Source: Paucimonas lemoignei
GTDB lineage: Bacteria; Pseudomonadota; Gammaproteobacteria; Pseudomonadales; Pseudomonadaceae
Length of the DNA: 64,000 bases
NCBI GenBank assembly: GCA_900475325.1
Contig: LS483371.1
Location: 1,240,001 to 1,304,000 of the forward strand
Direction of reading: 5' to 3'
A model generated the notes under the pieces. It did no database searches, was not told the origin of the DNA, and saw only the letters and a program-made list of their open reading frames with translations. This document shows, piece by piece, positions 10,921 through 19,159 of this stretch (position 1 is the first letter of the stretch; each line of letters opens with the position of its first letter). A program made the translations under genes and the position numbers.

Positions 10921-13341
10921 CTAGAACAACACCTTCGCCACATCCGCGAAGCGTTTGGCGAAGTGCACGGTGATGCCTTCTTTCAGGTAATCCGGTAGTT
11001 CTTCAAAGTTGCCACGGTTGGGTTCCGGCAGGATCAGCTCGTTGATCTTCTGCCGACGGGCCGCGATGACTTTTTCCCGAACGCCGCCAATCGGCAATAC
11101 ATGCCCGGTCAGGGTGAGTTCGCCGGTCATGGCCACGCCTTTTTTCGGCGCCTGATTGCGGGCCAGGGACAGCAGGGCGCTGGCCATGGTCACGCCCGCA
11201 CTCGGGCCGTCTTTTGGCGTGGCGCCTTCGGGTACGTGCAAATGCACGAAGGCTTCGTCGAAGAACGTCGGATCACCGCCGAATTGCTTGAGGTTGGAAC
11301 TGACGTAGCTGTAAGCAATTTCCGCCGATTCCTTCATCACATCACCTAACTGCCCGGTGAGTTTGAAGCCGCGGTTCAGCGTGTGAATGCGGGTTGCTTC
11401 GATCGGCAGCGTGGCACCGCCCATGCTGGTCCAGGCCAGGCCGGTGATCACGCCGGTGCCTGCCAGAACCTGCTCATTGCGGAACACCGGCATGCCCAAC
11501 GAGGCTTCCAGATCTTTCGGGCCGATTTTGATCGCCGATTTGGGCTCGTCAATCAGCTTCACCACCGCTTTGCGGACGACTTTGCTCAGTTGCTTCTCAA
11601 GCTGCCGCACACCGGCTTCCCGGGCGTAACCTTCGATGATCGAACGCAAGGCGGTGTCACTGATCGACAGGCTGCCTTTGGACACGCCGGCTTTCTCCAG
11701 CTGTTTAGGCCACAGGTGACGCTTGGCGATGGCGAGCTTTTCCTCGGTGATGTAGCCCGACAGGCGAATCACTTCCATCCGGTCCAGCAACGGGCCGGGG
11801 ATGGAGTCCAGCGTGTTCGCGGTGCAGACAAACAGCACTTTGGACAGGTCCAGGCGCAGGTCCAGGTAGTGATCGAGGAATTCGACGTTCTGTTCCGGGT
11901 CGAGGGTTTCCAACAGTGCCGACGCCGGGTCGCCCTGGAAGCTCTGGCCCATCTTGTCGATTTCGTCGAGCATGATGACCGGGTTCATCACTTCCATATC
12001 TTTGAGCGCCTGCACCAGCTTGCCCGGTTGGGCGCCGATGTAGGTGCGACGGTGGCCCTTGATTTCGGCCTCGTCACGCATGCCGCCGACGCTGAAGCGA
12101 TAGAACGGACGCCCCAGAGATTCAGCAATCGAGCGGCCGACGCTGGTTTTACCGACGCCCGGCGGGCCGACCAGCAGCACGATGGAACCGCTGATTTCGC
12201 CTTTGTAGGCCCCGACAGCGAGAAACTCCAGGATCCGCGACTTGATGTCGTCCAGACCCGCGTGATGCTGGTCGAGCACTTTGCGCGCGTGCTTGAGGTC
12301 CAGTTTGTCCTTGCCGAACACACCCCATGGCACCGAGCTGGCCCAGTCCAGGTAGTTGCGTGTCACGGCGTACTCAGGCGAGCCGGTTTCAAGCACCTTG
12401 AGTTTGTTGATCTCTTCGTCAATACGCTTGCGCGCCTGGGCGGGCAGGGTCTTGCCTTCCAGGCGGGCTTCGAACTGTTCGATGTCGGCGCTGCGGTCGT
12501 CCTTGCTCAGGCCCAGTTCTTGCTGGATGACCTTGAGCTGTTCCTTGAGGAAGAATTCGCGCTGATGTTCGCCGATCTTGCGGTTCACCTCGGCAGAGAT
12601 TTCTTTCTGCAAGCGGGCGACTTCGACTTCCTTGCGCAGCATCGGCAGGACTTTTTCCATGCGTTTGAGCATGGGCACGCAATCGAGTACCTGCTGCAGG
12701 TCCACGCCAGTGGCGGAGGTCAACGCAGCGGCAAAGTCGGTCAGCGGCGACGGGTCGTTGGGGCTGAAGCGATTGAGGTAGTTTTTCAGCTCTTCGCTGT
12801 AAAGCGGGTTGAGCGGCAGCAGTTCCTTGATCGCATTGATCAACGCCATGCCGTAGGCCTTGACCTCGTCGGTCGGCTCATTGGGCTGATGCGGATATTC
12901 GACTTCCACCAGGTACGGCGGACGATGGTGCTTGAGCCAGGTCTTGATGCGTACCCGGCTCAGGCCCTGAGCGACGAACTGCAGCTTGCCGTTTTCCCGG
13001 CTGGCGTGGTGCACCTTGACCAGGGTGCCGTACTCCGGCAGCGCGTCGGTGTTGAAGTGGCGCGGATCTTCCGGCGGCGTGTCCATGAAGAACAGCGCCA
13101 GGGAGTGATGATCGGACTTGCTGACCAGCTCAAGGGTTTCGGCCCACGGCTCTTCATTGACGATCACCGGCAACACTTGGGCCGGGAAGAACGGGCGATT
13201 GTGAATCGGGATGATATAGACCTTGTCCGGCAGATTCTGCCCAGGCAAGGCAAGCGTGGTGCTGCTGGAGTTCAGCGTAACTTCGTGCTCGCCTTCCACA
13301 TCATCTGGTAAGTCTTGGGAATCTGCTTGCTGGTTGCTCAT
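10921..13341 (-). CDS. lon: ATP-dependent protease Lon
   Basis: Cytoplasmic AAA+ serine protease that degrades misfolded and regulatory proteins. From the ATG at 13341 (MSNQQADSQD) the product has 806 residues; the longer frame upstream adds nine implausible residues. Visible parts are the N-terminal substrate domain, Walker A GPPGVGKT (392-399), Walker B VIMLDEID (455-462), and the catalytic dyad Ser714 (KDGPSAG) and Lys757 (GGVREKVIAA). The gene stands alone and is preceded by a very good match to a heat-shock (sigma-32) promoter. This is the general housekeeping Lon type, with the LPGQNLPDKVYIIPIHNRPFF start of the substrate domain. Confidence 0.96.
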   Translation of the reverse strand: MSNQQADSQDLPDDVEGEHEVTLNSSSTTLALPGQNLPDKVYIIPIHNRPFFPAQVLPVIVNEEPWAETLELVSKSDHHSLALFFMDTPPEDPRHFNTDALPEYGTLVKVHHASRENGKLQFVAQGLSRVRIKTWLKHHRPPYLVEVEYPHQPNEPTDEVKAYGMALINAIKELLPLNPLYSEELKNYLNRFSPNDPSPLTDFAAALTSATGVDLQQVLDCVPMLKRMEKVLPMLRKEVEVARLQKEISAEVNRKIGEHQREFFLKEQLKVIQQELGLSKDDRSADIEQFEARLEGKTLPAQARKRIDEEINKLKVLETGSPEYAVTRNYLDWASSVPWGVFGKDKLDLKHARKVLDQHHAGLDDIKSRILEFLAVGAYKGEISGSIVLLVGPPGVGKTSVGRSIAESLGRPFYRFSVGGMRDEAEIKGHRRTYIGAQPGKLVQALKDMEVMNPVIMLDEIDKMGQSFQGDPASALLETLDPEQNVEFLDHYLDLRLDLSKVLFVCTANTLDSIPGPLLDRMEVIRLSGYITEEKLAIAKRHLWPKQLEKAGVSKGSLSISDTALRSIIEGYAREAGVRQLEKQLSKVVRKAVVKLIDEPKSAIKIGPKDLEASLGMPVFRNEQVLAGTGVITGLAWTSMGGATLPIEATRIHTLNRGFKLTGQLGDVMKESAEIAYSYVSSNLKQFGGDPTFFDEAFVHLHVPEGATPKDGPSAGVTMASALLSLARNQAPKKGVAMTGELTLTGHVLPIGGVREKVIAARRQKINELILPEPNRGNFEELPDYLKEGITVHFAKRFADVAKVLF

Positions 13342-13371
13342 GGGGCACCTGCATGATTGAACATGCACCTT

Positions 13372-13400
13372 AGATGGGGCAATGGCTCTCAGGTTTCAAT
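13372..13400 (-). promoter_or_regulatory. Sigma-32 (heat-shock) promoter of lon
   Basis: On the minus strand TTGAAA (13399-13394), a 14-base spacer and CCCCATCT (13379-13372) match the sigma-32 consensus (CTTGAAA, 13-15 bases, CCCCATNT). The predicted start of transcription lies about 20-25 bases before the lon ATG. Confidence 0.8.
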
Positions 13401-13607
13401 GGTCGCGGTCGATAGCCTGTTCAAGAGCAGGAAAACAATACCGCCCCACGGCCTGCAGGCAACCTTTCGTCGATATGCTTTCGATGATGGCCTTATGCCT
13501 TATTTGGTGCGTGATCTTCCGTGCCGCTGCAGTTAATCTGCTCGCGAGACACTTCGTTGCCAAGGCTGGCATTTATTGACTCGGCCTTGCCGTTGTGGAT
13601 TGACTTC

Positions 13608-14273
13608 ATGAACAAAGCTATTTCTCTTGTTGTTACCGCCTGTTTGCTCGCCTGCGCCGTGTCGGCCTCTGCGGCGGGCTTGACGGCGCGCATCCTGGAT
13701 AAAAGCGGCAAGCCGCTGTCTGGCGCGGTGCTGACCCTGCAAGGCCCGCCCGGCAAAGCGCTGACGCTCAAAGCCAACATGGACCAGCGCGATCAAGAGT
13801 TTTCCCCCCGTGTACTGGCCGTGCACACCAATACCGAAGTGAAATTCCCCAACAGCGACAACATTCGTCACCAGGTCTACTCCTTCTCGCCCACCAAGCG
13901 CTTCGAGCTGCGCCTTTACAGCGGCACGCCGTCCGAGCCTCTGCTGTTCGACAAATCTGGAGTCGTTGTACTCGGTTGCAACATCCATGACTGGATGTTG
14001 GGCTACATTTATGTCACCGATGATCCGTGGTTCGCAGTCAGTGCTGAGGATGGCACCGTGAATTTTGATCAATTGCCTGCCGGGCACTACTCGGCAACGT
14101 TGTGGCACCCCAAGGCGCCAGACATGCAGCCCATTAGCGGCGGCGAGTTCGACGTGCCCGCTGCGGGCCTGAAAAAAGACTTCGCGCTGGAGGTTGAAGT
14201 CAGCGCCGAAGACGCAGCGCCTGCCCCTTCCTCCAGTGCATTTGGCGATGCTTTCCACAAGGCCACTCATTGA
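13608..14273 (+). CDS. Exported cupredoxin-like protein (methylamine-utilisation-type)
   Basis: The 221-residue protein from ATG 13608 has a clear signal peptide (MNKAISLVVTACLLACAVSA, cleavage near SASAAG). The segment GLTARILDKSGKPLSGAVLTLQ looks like a carboxypeptidase-regulatory-type beta domain. The core resembles plastocyanin-like copper sites: His88 in NIRHQVYS, then Cys124, His127 and Met130 in GCNIHDWMLGY, the C-x2-H-x2-M type 1 ligand pattern. A periplasmic copper-binding role is likely. Electron transfer or metal sensing is inferred. It overlaps the EAL gene by one base (TGATG) and heads a four-gene unit. Similar proteins are often labelled methylamine utilisation protein, though no methylamine genes are nearby. 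Confidence 0.8.
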   Translation: MNKAISLVVTACLLACAVSASAAGLTARILDKSGKPLSGAVLTLQGPPGKALTLKANMDQRDQEFSPRVLAVHTNTEVKFPNSDNIRHQVYSFSPTKRFELRLYSGTPSEPLLFDKSGVVVLGCNIHDWMLGYIYVTDDPWFAVSAEDGTVNFDQLPAGHYSATLWHPKAPDMQPISGGEFDVPAAGLKKDFALEVEVSAEDAAPAPSSSAFGDAFHKATH

Positions 14274-16624
14274 TGAACCTGCGCACCAGCTTTCAGGCGC
14301 GCATCGCCTGCGTGTTGACCGCCCTGCTGCTGATCGTGGTTGCAGCGGTGTTCTTCGCAGTCAAGGTCGCCACCAGCGACGCGGTCCGTTCCCAGGCCCA
14401 GACTCAGCTGGAGGTTGGCTCTCGGGTGTTTGAAGACCTGATGGACATGCGCGGCAAGCGGCTGCGCGATGGTGTGCAGTTGATGTCAGCCGATTTCGGC
14501 TTTCGCGACGCCGTGGCCAGCTCCGATGCGTCGACCATTCGCTCAGTACTGCTCAACCATGGCGGACGCATTGGCGCCAGTGACATGTTCCTGCTGAGCA
14601 TGGACGGCACTGTTGTTGCCAGCACCGTGTCGGCAATTGCCGAGGGCTCCAGGTTCCGCTTCGACAAGTCATTGCGCGATGCCAAGCGCAAGAACCAATC
14701 CATGGTCATCGTCCCGATTGGCGGTATGCCGCACCTGCTGGTCGAAAGCACGGTACTGGCGCCCTTGCCGATTGGCCGTGTGGTGATGGGTTTCAGCATG
14801 GATGACGAACTGGCCCAGGCCTTGCGTTCCATGAGTGGCCTGGAAGTCTCATTCCTCACCACTGAAGCGGGCCAGCCGGGCCGAATGATCAGCACGCAGC
14901 CCGAAGAAATGCGCGCCAGTCTGATCAAACTGATGCTGGGCTCATCCCAGGGCCAGATCGGCATGACTGAGCACGCCAGCCTGAGTTTTCTCAGCCAGAG
15001 CATGGTGCTGGATAACATCGAAGGCGATCAGGAGCAGGTCTTCGCCTTGCTGCAAAGCCCTATCGATAAAGCGTTGATGGCCTTCGCGCCGCTCGACGAG
15101 AAAATCTTCTGGATCTCGATCATCGCCTTGTTGGCTTCGCTGGTCGGCACGCTGATCCTGGCCCGCAGTGTTTCGCTGCCGGTGCGTGCGCTGGCGCTGG
15201 CGGCCAAACGCATTGGTGATGGCGACTACAAAACGCCAGTGAAAATGGCGCGCAGCGATGAGCTGGGCATGCTCGCGGTGGCCATCAACACGATGCAGCA
15301 AGGCATTGCGGTGCGTGAGGACCAGCTGGCGCACAACGCCCTGCATGATGCCCAGACAGGCTTGCCCAACCGTGCGCTGGCGATGGAGCGCCTGGGCAGC
15401 TCTATTTCGGCGCAGCGCCCCATGGCGATACTGTGCCTGGGTATCGACAACTATCTGGCGATCAACGAAAGCTGCGGCGCGACGGGCACCGATCAACTGT
15501 TGCGAGACATCGGTCAGGAGCTCAAGGCAACACTGAATCCCGGCGATACCCTGGCGCGGCTGACGGCCAACGAATTCCTCCTGCTGCTGGACCACATCGG
15601 CAGCGACGGCGCCGTGGCATCGGCTGACCGGTTGCAGCGCATGCTGAGTCAGACCCAGCACGTGGACGGCAATGACGTGGTGCTTGAGTGCACCATCGGC
15701 ATCGTCGGTTACCCCGCCCATGGCAACTCCGTGGATGAATTGCTCCAGCGTGCCGCGATTGCGCGCCGCGATGCCTTGCACATGCCAGGGCGTTTGCAGG
15801 TCTATGAAGACGGTCGTGACCTGGCCCACCAGCGCCAGATCAGCCTGATCCGTGATTTGCGTCAGGCGGCAAAAAAAGGCGAACTGCAACTGCATTACCA
15901 GCCCAAGCTGGATATCCGCCAGGCCATTGTCCGCCAGGCCGAAGCGCTATTGCGCTGGCACCACCCGCAATTTGGCAACGTATCGCCAGCCGAATTCATC
16001 GTGCTGGCCGAGCGCACTGGCAGCATTCAGATCCTCACCAACTGGGTTATCGAAGAATCGATGCGGCAGATGGCCGAGTGGGCGCAGAGTGGCCTGCTGG
16101 TTCAGGTCTCGGTGAATATTTCTGCTGACGACCTGCTCAGTGGTGACCTGGCCGATCGCGTCATGGGCCTGCTCAAGCTGTATCGGGTCCCGGCTGAACA
16201 GCTGATTTTCGAGATCACCGAAAGCGCAGTGATGCGTGAGCCGGAGCAGGCGCTGGTGGTGCTCAACCGCCTGCGCGAGTGTGGCATCAGCCTGTCCATT
16301 GACGATTTCGGCACCGGTTATTCGTCGCTGGCGCACCTCAAGCGGCTGCCGGTGCAGGAACTGAAAATCGATCAGTCGTTTGTGCGCAACCTGGATGAAA
16401 CCAGCGAAGACGCCGTGATCGTGCGCTCGACCATCGAAATGAGCCACAACCTGGGCCTCAAAGTGGTCGCCGAAGGGGTCGAGTATGAGCACAGCCTGGT
16501 CCTGCTCGACCGCTGGAACTGCGACACGGCGCAGGGCTACCTGATCAGTCGTCCGCTGACTGCCGCGGCGTTTGAAGCGTGGATGGCCAAGTCTTTATCT
16601 ACACTCAGCCTGATGGTTCATTAA
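14273..16624 (+). CDS. Membrane GGDEF/EAL protein, probable c-di-GMP phosphodiesterase
   Basis: 783 residues. TM1 is about 10-30, a periplasmic Cache-like sensor about 35-275, and TM2 about 278-298 followed by HAMP (SVSLPVRALALAAKRIGDGDY). The GGDEF domain is degenerate: the active loop reads LTANEF instead of GG[D/E]EF, so cyclase activity is unlikely. The EAL domain appears intact, with EALLRW, VNISADDLL, FEITESAVM, SIDDFGTGYSSL, ELKIDQSFV and VAEGVE, so it should hydrolyse c-di-GMP. The start is the ATG at 14273, coupled to the cupredoxin gene; a TTG at 14270 is the alternative. Its periplasmic sensor and neighbours (copper protein, globin) suggest it responds to a periplasmic redox or gas signal. 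That is inference. Confidence 0.9.
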   Translation: MNLRTSFQARIACVLTALLLIVVAAVFFAVKVATSDAVRSQAQTQLEVGSRVFEDLMDMRGKRLRDGVQLMSADFGFRDAVASSDASTIRSVLLNHGGRIGASDMFLLSMDGTVVASTVSAIAEGSRFRFDKSLRDAKRKNQSMVIVPIGGMPHLLVESTVLAPLPIGRVVMGFSMDDELAQALRSMSGLEVSFLTTEAGQPGRMISTQPEEMRASLIKLMLGSSQGQIGMTEHASLSFLSQSMVLDNIEGDQEQVFALLQSPIDKALMAFAPLDEKIFWISIIALLASLVGTLILARSVSLPVRALALAAKRIGDGDYKTPVKMARSDELGMLAVAINTMQQGIAVREDQLAHNALHDAQTGLPNRALAMERLGSSISAQRPMAILCLGIDNYLAINESCGATGTDQLLRDIGQELKATLNPGDTLARLTANEFLLLLDHIGSDGAVASADRLQRMLSQTQHVDGNDVVLECTIGIVGYPAHGNSVDELLQRAAIARRDALHMPGRLQVYEDGRDLAHQRQISLIRDLRQAAKKGELQLHYQPKLDIRQAIVRQAEALLRWHHPQFGNVSPAEFIVLAERTGSIQILTNWVIEESMRQMAEWAQSGLLVQVSVNISADDLLSGDLADRVMGLLKLYRVPAEQLIFEITESAVMREPEQALVVLNRLRECGISLSIDDFGTGYSSLAHLKRLPVQELKIDQSFVRNLDETSEDAVIVRSTIEMSHNLGLKVVAEGVEYEHSLVLLDRWNCDTAQGYLISRPLTAAAFEAWMAKSLSTLSLMVH

Positions 16625-16627
16625 GCT

Positions 16628-17491
16628 ATGTCTCATAGATATTCGGTGGTTCTGAGTTGCGTGTTGGGTGCCTTCGTGCAGTTTGCCGAGGCCGATAACG
16701 GTCGTTTGATTGCCACCGGTGGCGGCTCCAGCATTGAAGGTGCTGCGGGCGGCGGCATTACCCCCTGGGCGGTGCTGACCGGCTATGGCGAGCAGGGCGA
16801 ATGGGGCTCCAGTGTCTTCGCGACCCATGTGGATTTGCCGGATTACACCCTGGACGTCGCGGGCATGTCGGTGGCCTATGGCAACCGTGTGGAGCTTTCC
16901 TACGCTCACCAGCGATTTGACCTGGGCACTCTGCAGAAAAACCTGAGCCTGCCGGAAGACAATCTGACTCAGGACATCTTCGGCTTAAAAGTGCGTCTGT
17001 TTGGCGACCTGATCTACGACCGCCTGCCGCAGGTGTCGCTGGGCATCGAATACAAAAAGCAGAACGACTTCCTGATCCCCAGCCTGATCGGCGCCAAGCG
17101 GGACTCGGATGTCGAGGGCTACCTGACAGCCAGCCGTTTGTTCATGGGGGCGGCGTTTGGCTACAACGTGGTGCTTAACGGCGGCGTGCGTTACAGCCGC
17201 GCCAACGAAACCGGTCTTCTGGGTTTTGGCGGCGACCGGCGTGATACCCGCAGCTTGCTTAAAGAGGGATCTGTCGCGGTGCTGTTCAATCCGCGTTGGG
17301 CACTGGGCGTCGAATATCGGGAGAAGCCGGACAACCTGTCGTTCGCCGGTGAGAGCGATTGGGCGGATGTGTTTGTCGGCTATTTCCCCAACAAGCACCT
17401 GTCGGTGATTCTGGCCTACGCCAAACTGGGCGAAATCGCCACGCTGGATGACCAGAACGGGGCTTATCTGTCCATTCAGGGGAGCTTCTGA
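16628..17491 (+). CDS. DUF3034 family probable outer-membrane protein
   Basis: 287 residues with an N-terminal signal sequence (MSHRYSVVLSCVLGAFVQFAEA). Many alternating-hydrophobicity strands follow, ending in a C-terminal phenylalanine (AYLSIQGSF), as in outer-membrane beta-barrels. The conserved start GRLIATGGGSSIEGAAGGGITPWAV is characteristic of DUF3034. Function is unknown. It starts 3 bases after the EAL stop and ends 1 base before the globin start, so it belongs to the same transcript. Confidence 0.85.
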   Translation: MSHRYSVVLSCVLGAFVQFAEADNGRLIATGGGSSIEGAAGGGITPWAVLTGYGEQGEWGSSVFATHVDLPDYTLDVAGMSVAYGNRVELSYAHQRFDLGTLQKNLSLPEDNLTQDIFGLKVRLFGDLIYDRLPQVSLGIEYKKQNDFLIPSLIGAKRDSDVEGYLTASRLFMGAAFGYNVVLNGGVRYSRANETGLLGFGGDRRDTRSLLKEGSVAVLFNPRWALGVEYREKPDNLSFAGESDWADVFVGYFPNKHLSVILAYAKLGEIATLDDQNGAYLSIQGSF

Positions 17492-17492
17492 C

Positions 17493-17918
17493 ATGCGGCT
17501 TAAATTACTCGCCTGTTTGATGCTGGTCCTGCTGGCCGGCTGCGCGCAACAGCCGCCCAAGGACGACAGCCTCTATCAAGCCCTTGGCCAGCGAGCGGGG
17601 ATCCAGCGGATTGTTGAAGGCATGTTGCTGAACGTTGCCAAAGACCAGCGCATTGTCGAACACTTCAAGAAAGTCGACATCACGCGGCTGCGGGACAAGT
17701 TGACCGAGCATTTGTGTGTTGAGGCAGGCGGGCCGTGCAAATACACCGGCGATACGCTTGCGGAGGCTCACAAGGGGCTGAACCTGACCCGCAGTGATTT
17801 CAATGCGTTGGTTGAGGACTTGATTGATGCGATGGATGCCGAGGGTGTTTCTGTGCCCAACCAGAACCGCCTGATTGCGCGGTTGGCGCCGGTGCGGGGG
17901 GAAGTGATTGAGAAGTAG
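17493..17918 (+). CDS. Group 1 truncated-hemoglobin-like lipoprotein
   Basis: 141 residues with a lipoprotein signal (MRLKLLACLMLVLLAGC, lipobox LAGC). The mature part is a 2-over-2 globin of the trHb1 type. YQALGQRAGIQRIVEGML is the A/B region and EHFKKVDITRLRDKLTEHLC follows. The F helix contains the probable proximal heme ligand His in AEAHKGLNLTRSDFNALVEDL. An extra Cys pair (LCVEAGGPC) could form a disulfide, fitting a periplasmic location. O2 or NO binding is expected from the family. A lipid-anchored globin next to a c-di-GMP enzyme is noteworthy. It is the last gene of the four-gene unit. Confidence 0.85.
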   Translation: MRLKLLACLMLVLLAGCAQQPPKDDSLYQALGQRAGIQRIVEGMLLNVAKDQRIVEHFKKVDITRLRDKLTEHLCVEAGGPCKYTGDTLAEAHKGLNLTRSDFNALVEDLIDAMDAEGVSVPNQNRLIARLAPVRGEVIEK

Positions 17919-17940
17919 GGTGTTTGGGGGTATGTGATTG

Positions 17941-18207
17941 GGTACATATCCATTATTTTTGTAACGACTAGTTATGGTTCCGCCCTTACGGCGGGTCACT
18001 TTTGGCAAACGCCCCAAAAGTAACCAAAAGGTCTCGCTCCTTTGTCCGGGTCTTCGCTGAGCTCAGACTTCCCTCGCTCCGGCATTGCTCCGTGGGGACG
18101 CCGCAATGGGCCATCCATGGCCCGGTGCGGCTAGCCCGGCATCCATGCCGGGCTCCCCACTACGCAATACCTGCGCTCGGCCTGCCACAAGTCGCAATTT
18201 GTGGCGC
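17941..18207 (+). repeat. Long dispersed repeat, copy R2 (left part only)
   Basis: Begins GTACATATCC like R1 and continues through the module CGCTCCTTTGTCCGGGTCTT, the ATGGGCCAT-CC-ATGGCCC palindrome and the GCCCGGCAT-CC-ATGCCGGGC palindrome, to CAAGTCGCAATTTGTG, where similarity to R1 ends. The right half found in R1 and R4 is absent. Confidence 0.8.
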
Positions 18208-18279
18208 CTGCACTATCGCGTCCTGGCACATGGTCAAGATCGACTGTGGGTCAATGAGATTTGGTTCGTATTAGCTGGC

Positions 18280-18760
18280 GCTATCGCGAGCAAGCTCGCT
18301 CGGATCGCATTTCAACTGTAGGCGCGCGCTTGGTCTGGTCAGATCCGGAAGATGACGCGGTGTGACTGGCAAATCTCCATACTGTGGGAGCCACCGGGGT
18401 GGCGCTCCACCTTGCTCGCGAAGAGGCCGGTACATCCGACTCATTTCTGAGTCTGAAACACTGTCTTCGCGAGCAAGCTCGCTCCCACGGGTTCAACACT
18501 AATCTTGTGGGAGCGGGCTTGGTCTGGACCGCATCCGGACGATGAACGATGGCGCGGTGTGACTGGCAAACCATCGTACCTGTGGGAGCGAATTCATTCG
18601 CGAAGGCGATATCAAGACCCATAAAAATGCTTCGGATGTACTGACCTTATCGCGAATGAATTCGCTCTCACTGGTTCGGTGATAGTCGGTAGGAGCGAAC
18701 TTGTTCGCGAGGCGACATTCTTGGCAACACAGGTCCAATGCCTCGCCAACAAGTTGGCTC
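18280..18760. repeat. Cluster of REP palindromes
   Basis: Several GTGGGAGC / GCGAGCAAGCTCGCTCCCAC-type and GCGAATGAATTCGCTC-type elements in both orientations fill this non-coding stretch between R2 and R3 (for example 18400-18490, 18580-18670 and 18690-18765). No gene is supported here. Confidence 0.75.
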
Positions 18761-18775
18761 CTACAGTGATCCGGT

Positions 18776-18808
18776 TCTGCTTTTGATCTGCTTTTGATCT
18801 GCTTTTGA
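18776..18808. repeat. 11-bp direct repeat, three copies
   Basis: TCTGCTTTTGA occurs three times in tandem without interruption, followed by a partial copy (TTTTGAT). Non-coding. Confidence 0.9.
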
Positions 18809-18820
18809 TTTTGATCTTAA

Positions 18821-19093
18821 GCGCCCCGTCAAACCACGCTGGCCGAACGCAGGGCTTGAACCGTGGGCAACCCGGCAGGACGCCGGGTTAGCCGCGATGG
18901 GCCAGGGATGGCCCTTTGCGGCGGCCCACGGTTCAAGGTCTGCGGGCGGGTACACCGAGCCTAGGCGAGGTGCCGAGTGGTGGGGCAAGAGCGTTTTGCT
19001 TACTTTTGGCTGGGCCGGCATTCCGGCTTTCAAAAGTGAGGCGCCGTAAGGGCGCAACCTCAAGTAGCCGTTACTGCAACAACGGATATGTAC
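18821..19093 (-). repeat. Long dispersed repeat, copy R3 (inverted, diverged centre)
   Basis: Read on the minus strand it starts GTACATATCC (19093-19084). It continues with GCGCCCTTACGGCGCCTCAC, the AAGCCGGAATGCCGGCCCAG segment shared with R1, a diverged middle, and then GGGCCATCC...GGCCC and AACCCGGCGTCC...GCCGGGTT palindromes. It faces R2, so 17941-19093 is one large inverted repeat with REPs in the middle. Confidence 0.75.
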
Positions 19094-19102
19094 ACAAAAG
19101 AC

Positions 19103-19129
19103 AAAAAAACGGCCATCTCTCGATAGCCG
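19103..19129 (-). terminator. Intrinsic terminator of gcd (possibly bidirectional)
   Basis: On the minus strand the stem CGGCTATC / GATGGCCG (one G-T pair) with a GAGA loop is followed by seven T. On the plus strand the same stem is followed by CTTTTTC. It is 31 bases after the gcd stop. Confidence 0.88.
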
Positions 19130-19159
19130 CTTTTTCATACAGATCACATCAAACAACCA

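Noticed and set aside
11383..13311. 642-codon open frame on the plus strand opposite lon
   Set aside because: It is the antisense shadow of a high-G+C gene. The composition is that of reversed Lon codons, there is no ribosome-binding site, and lon is certain.
18761..19156. 131-codon open frame on the minus strand
   Set aside because: It spans the R3 repeat, the TCTGCTTTTGA tandem repeat and the gcd terminator. No family resemblance.
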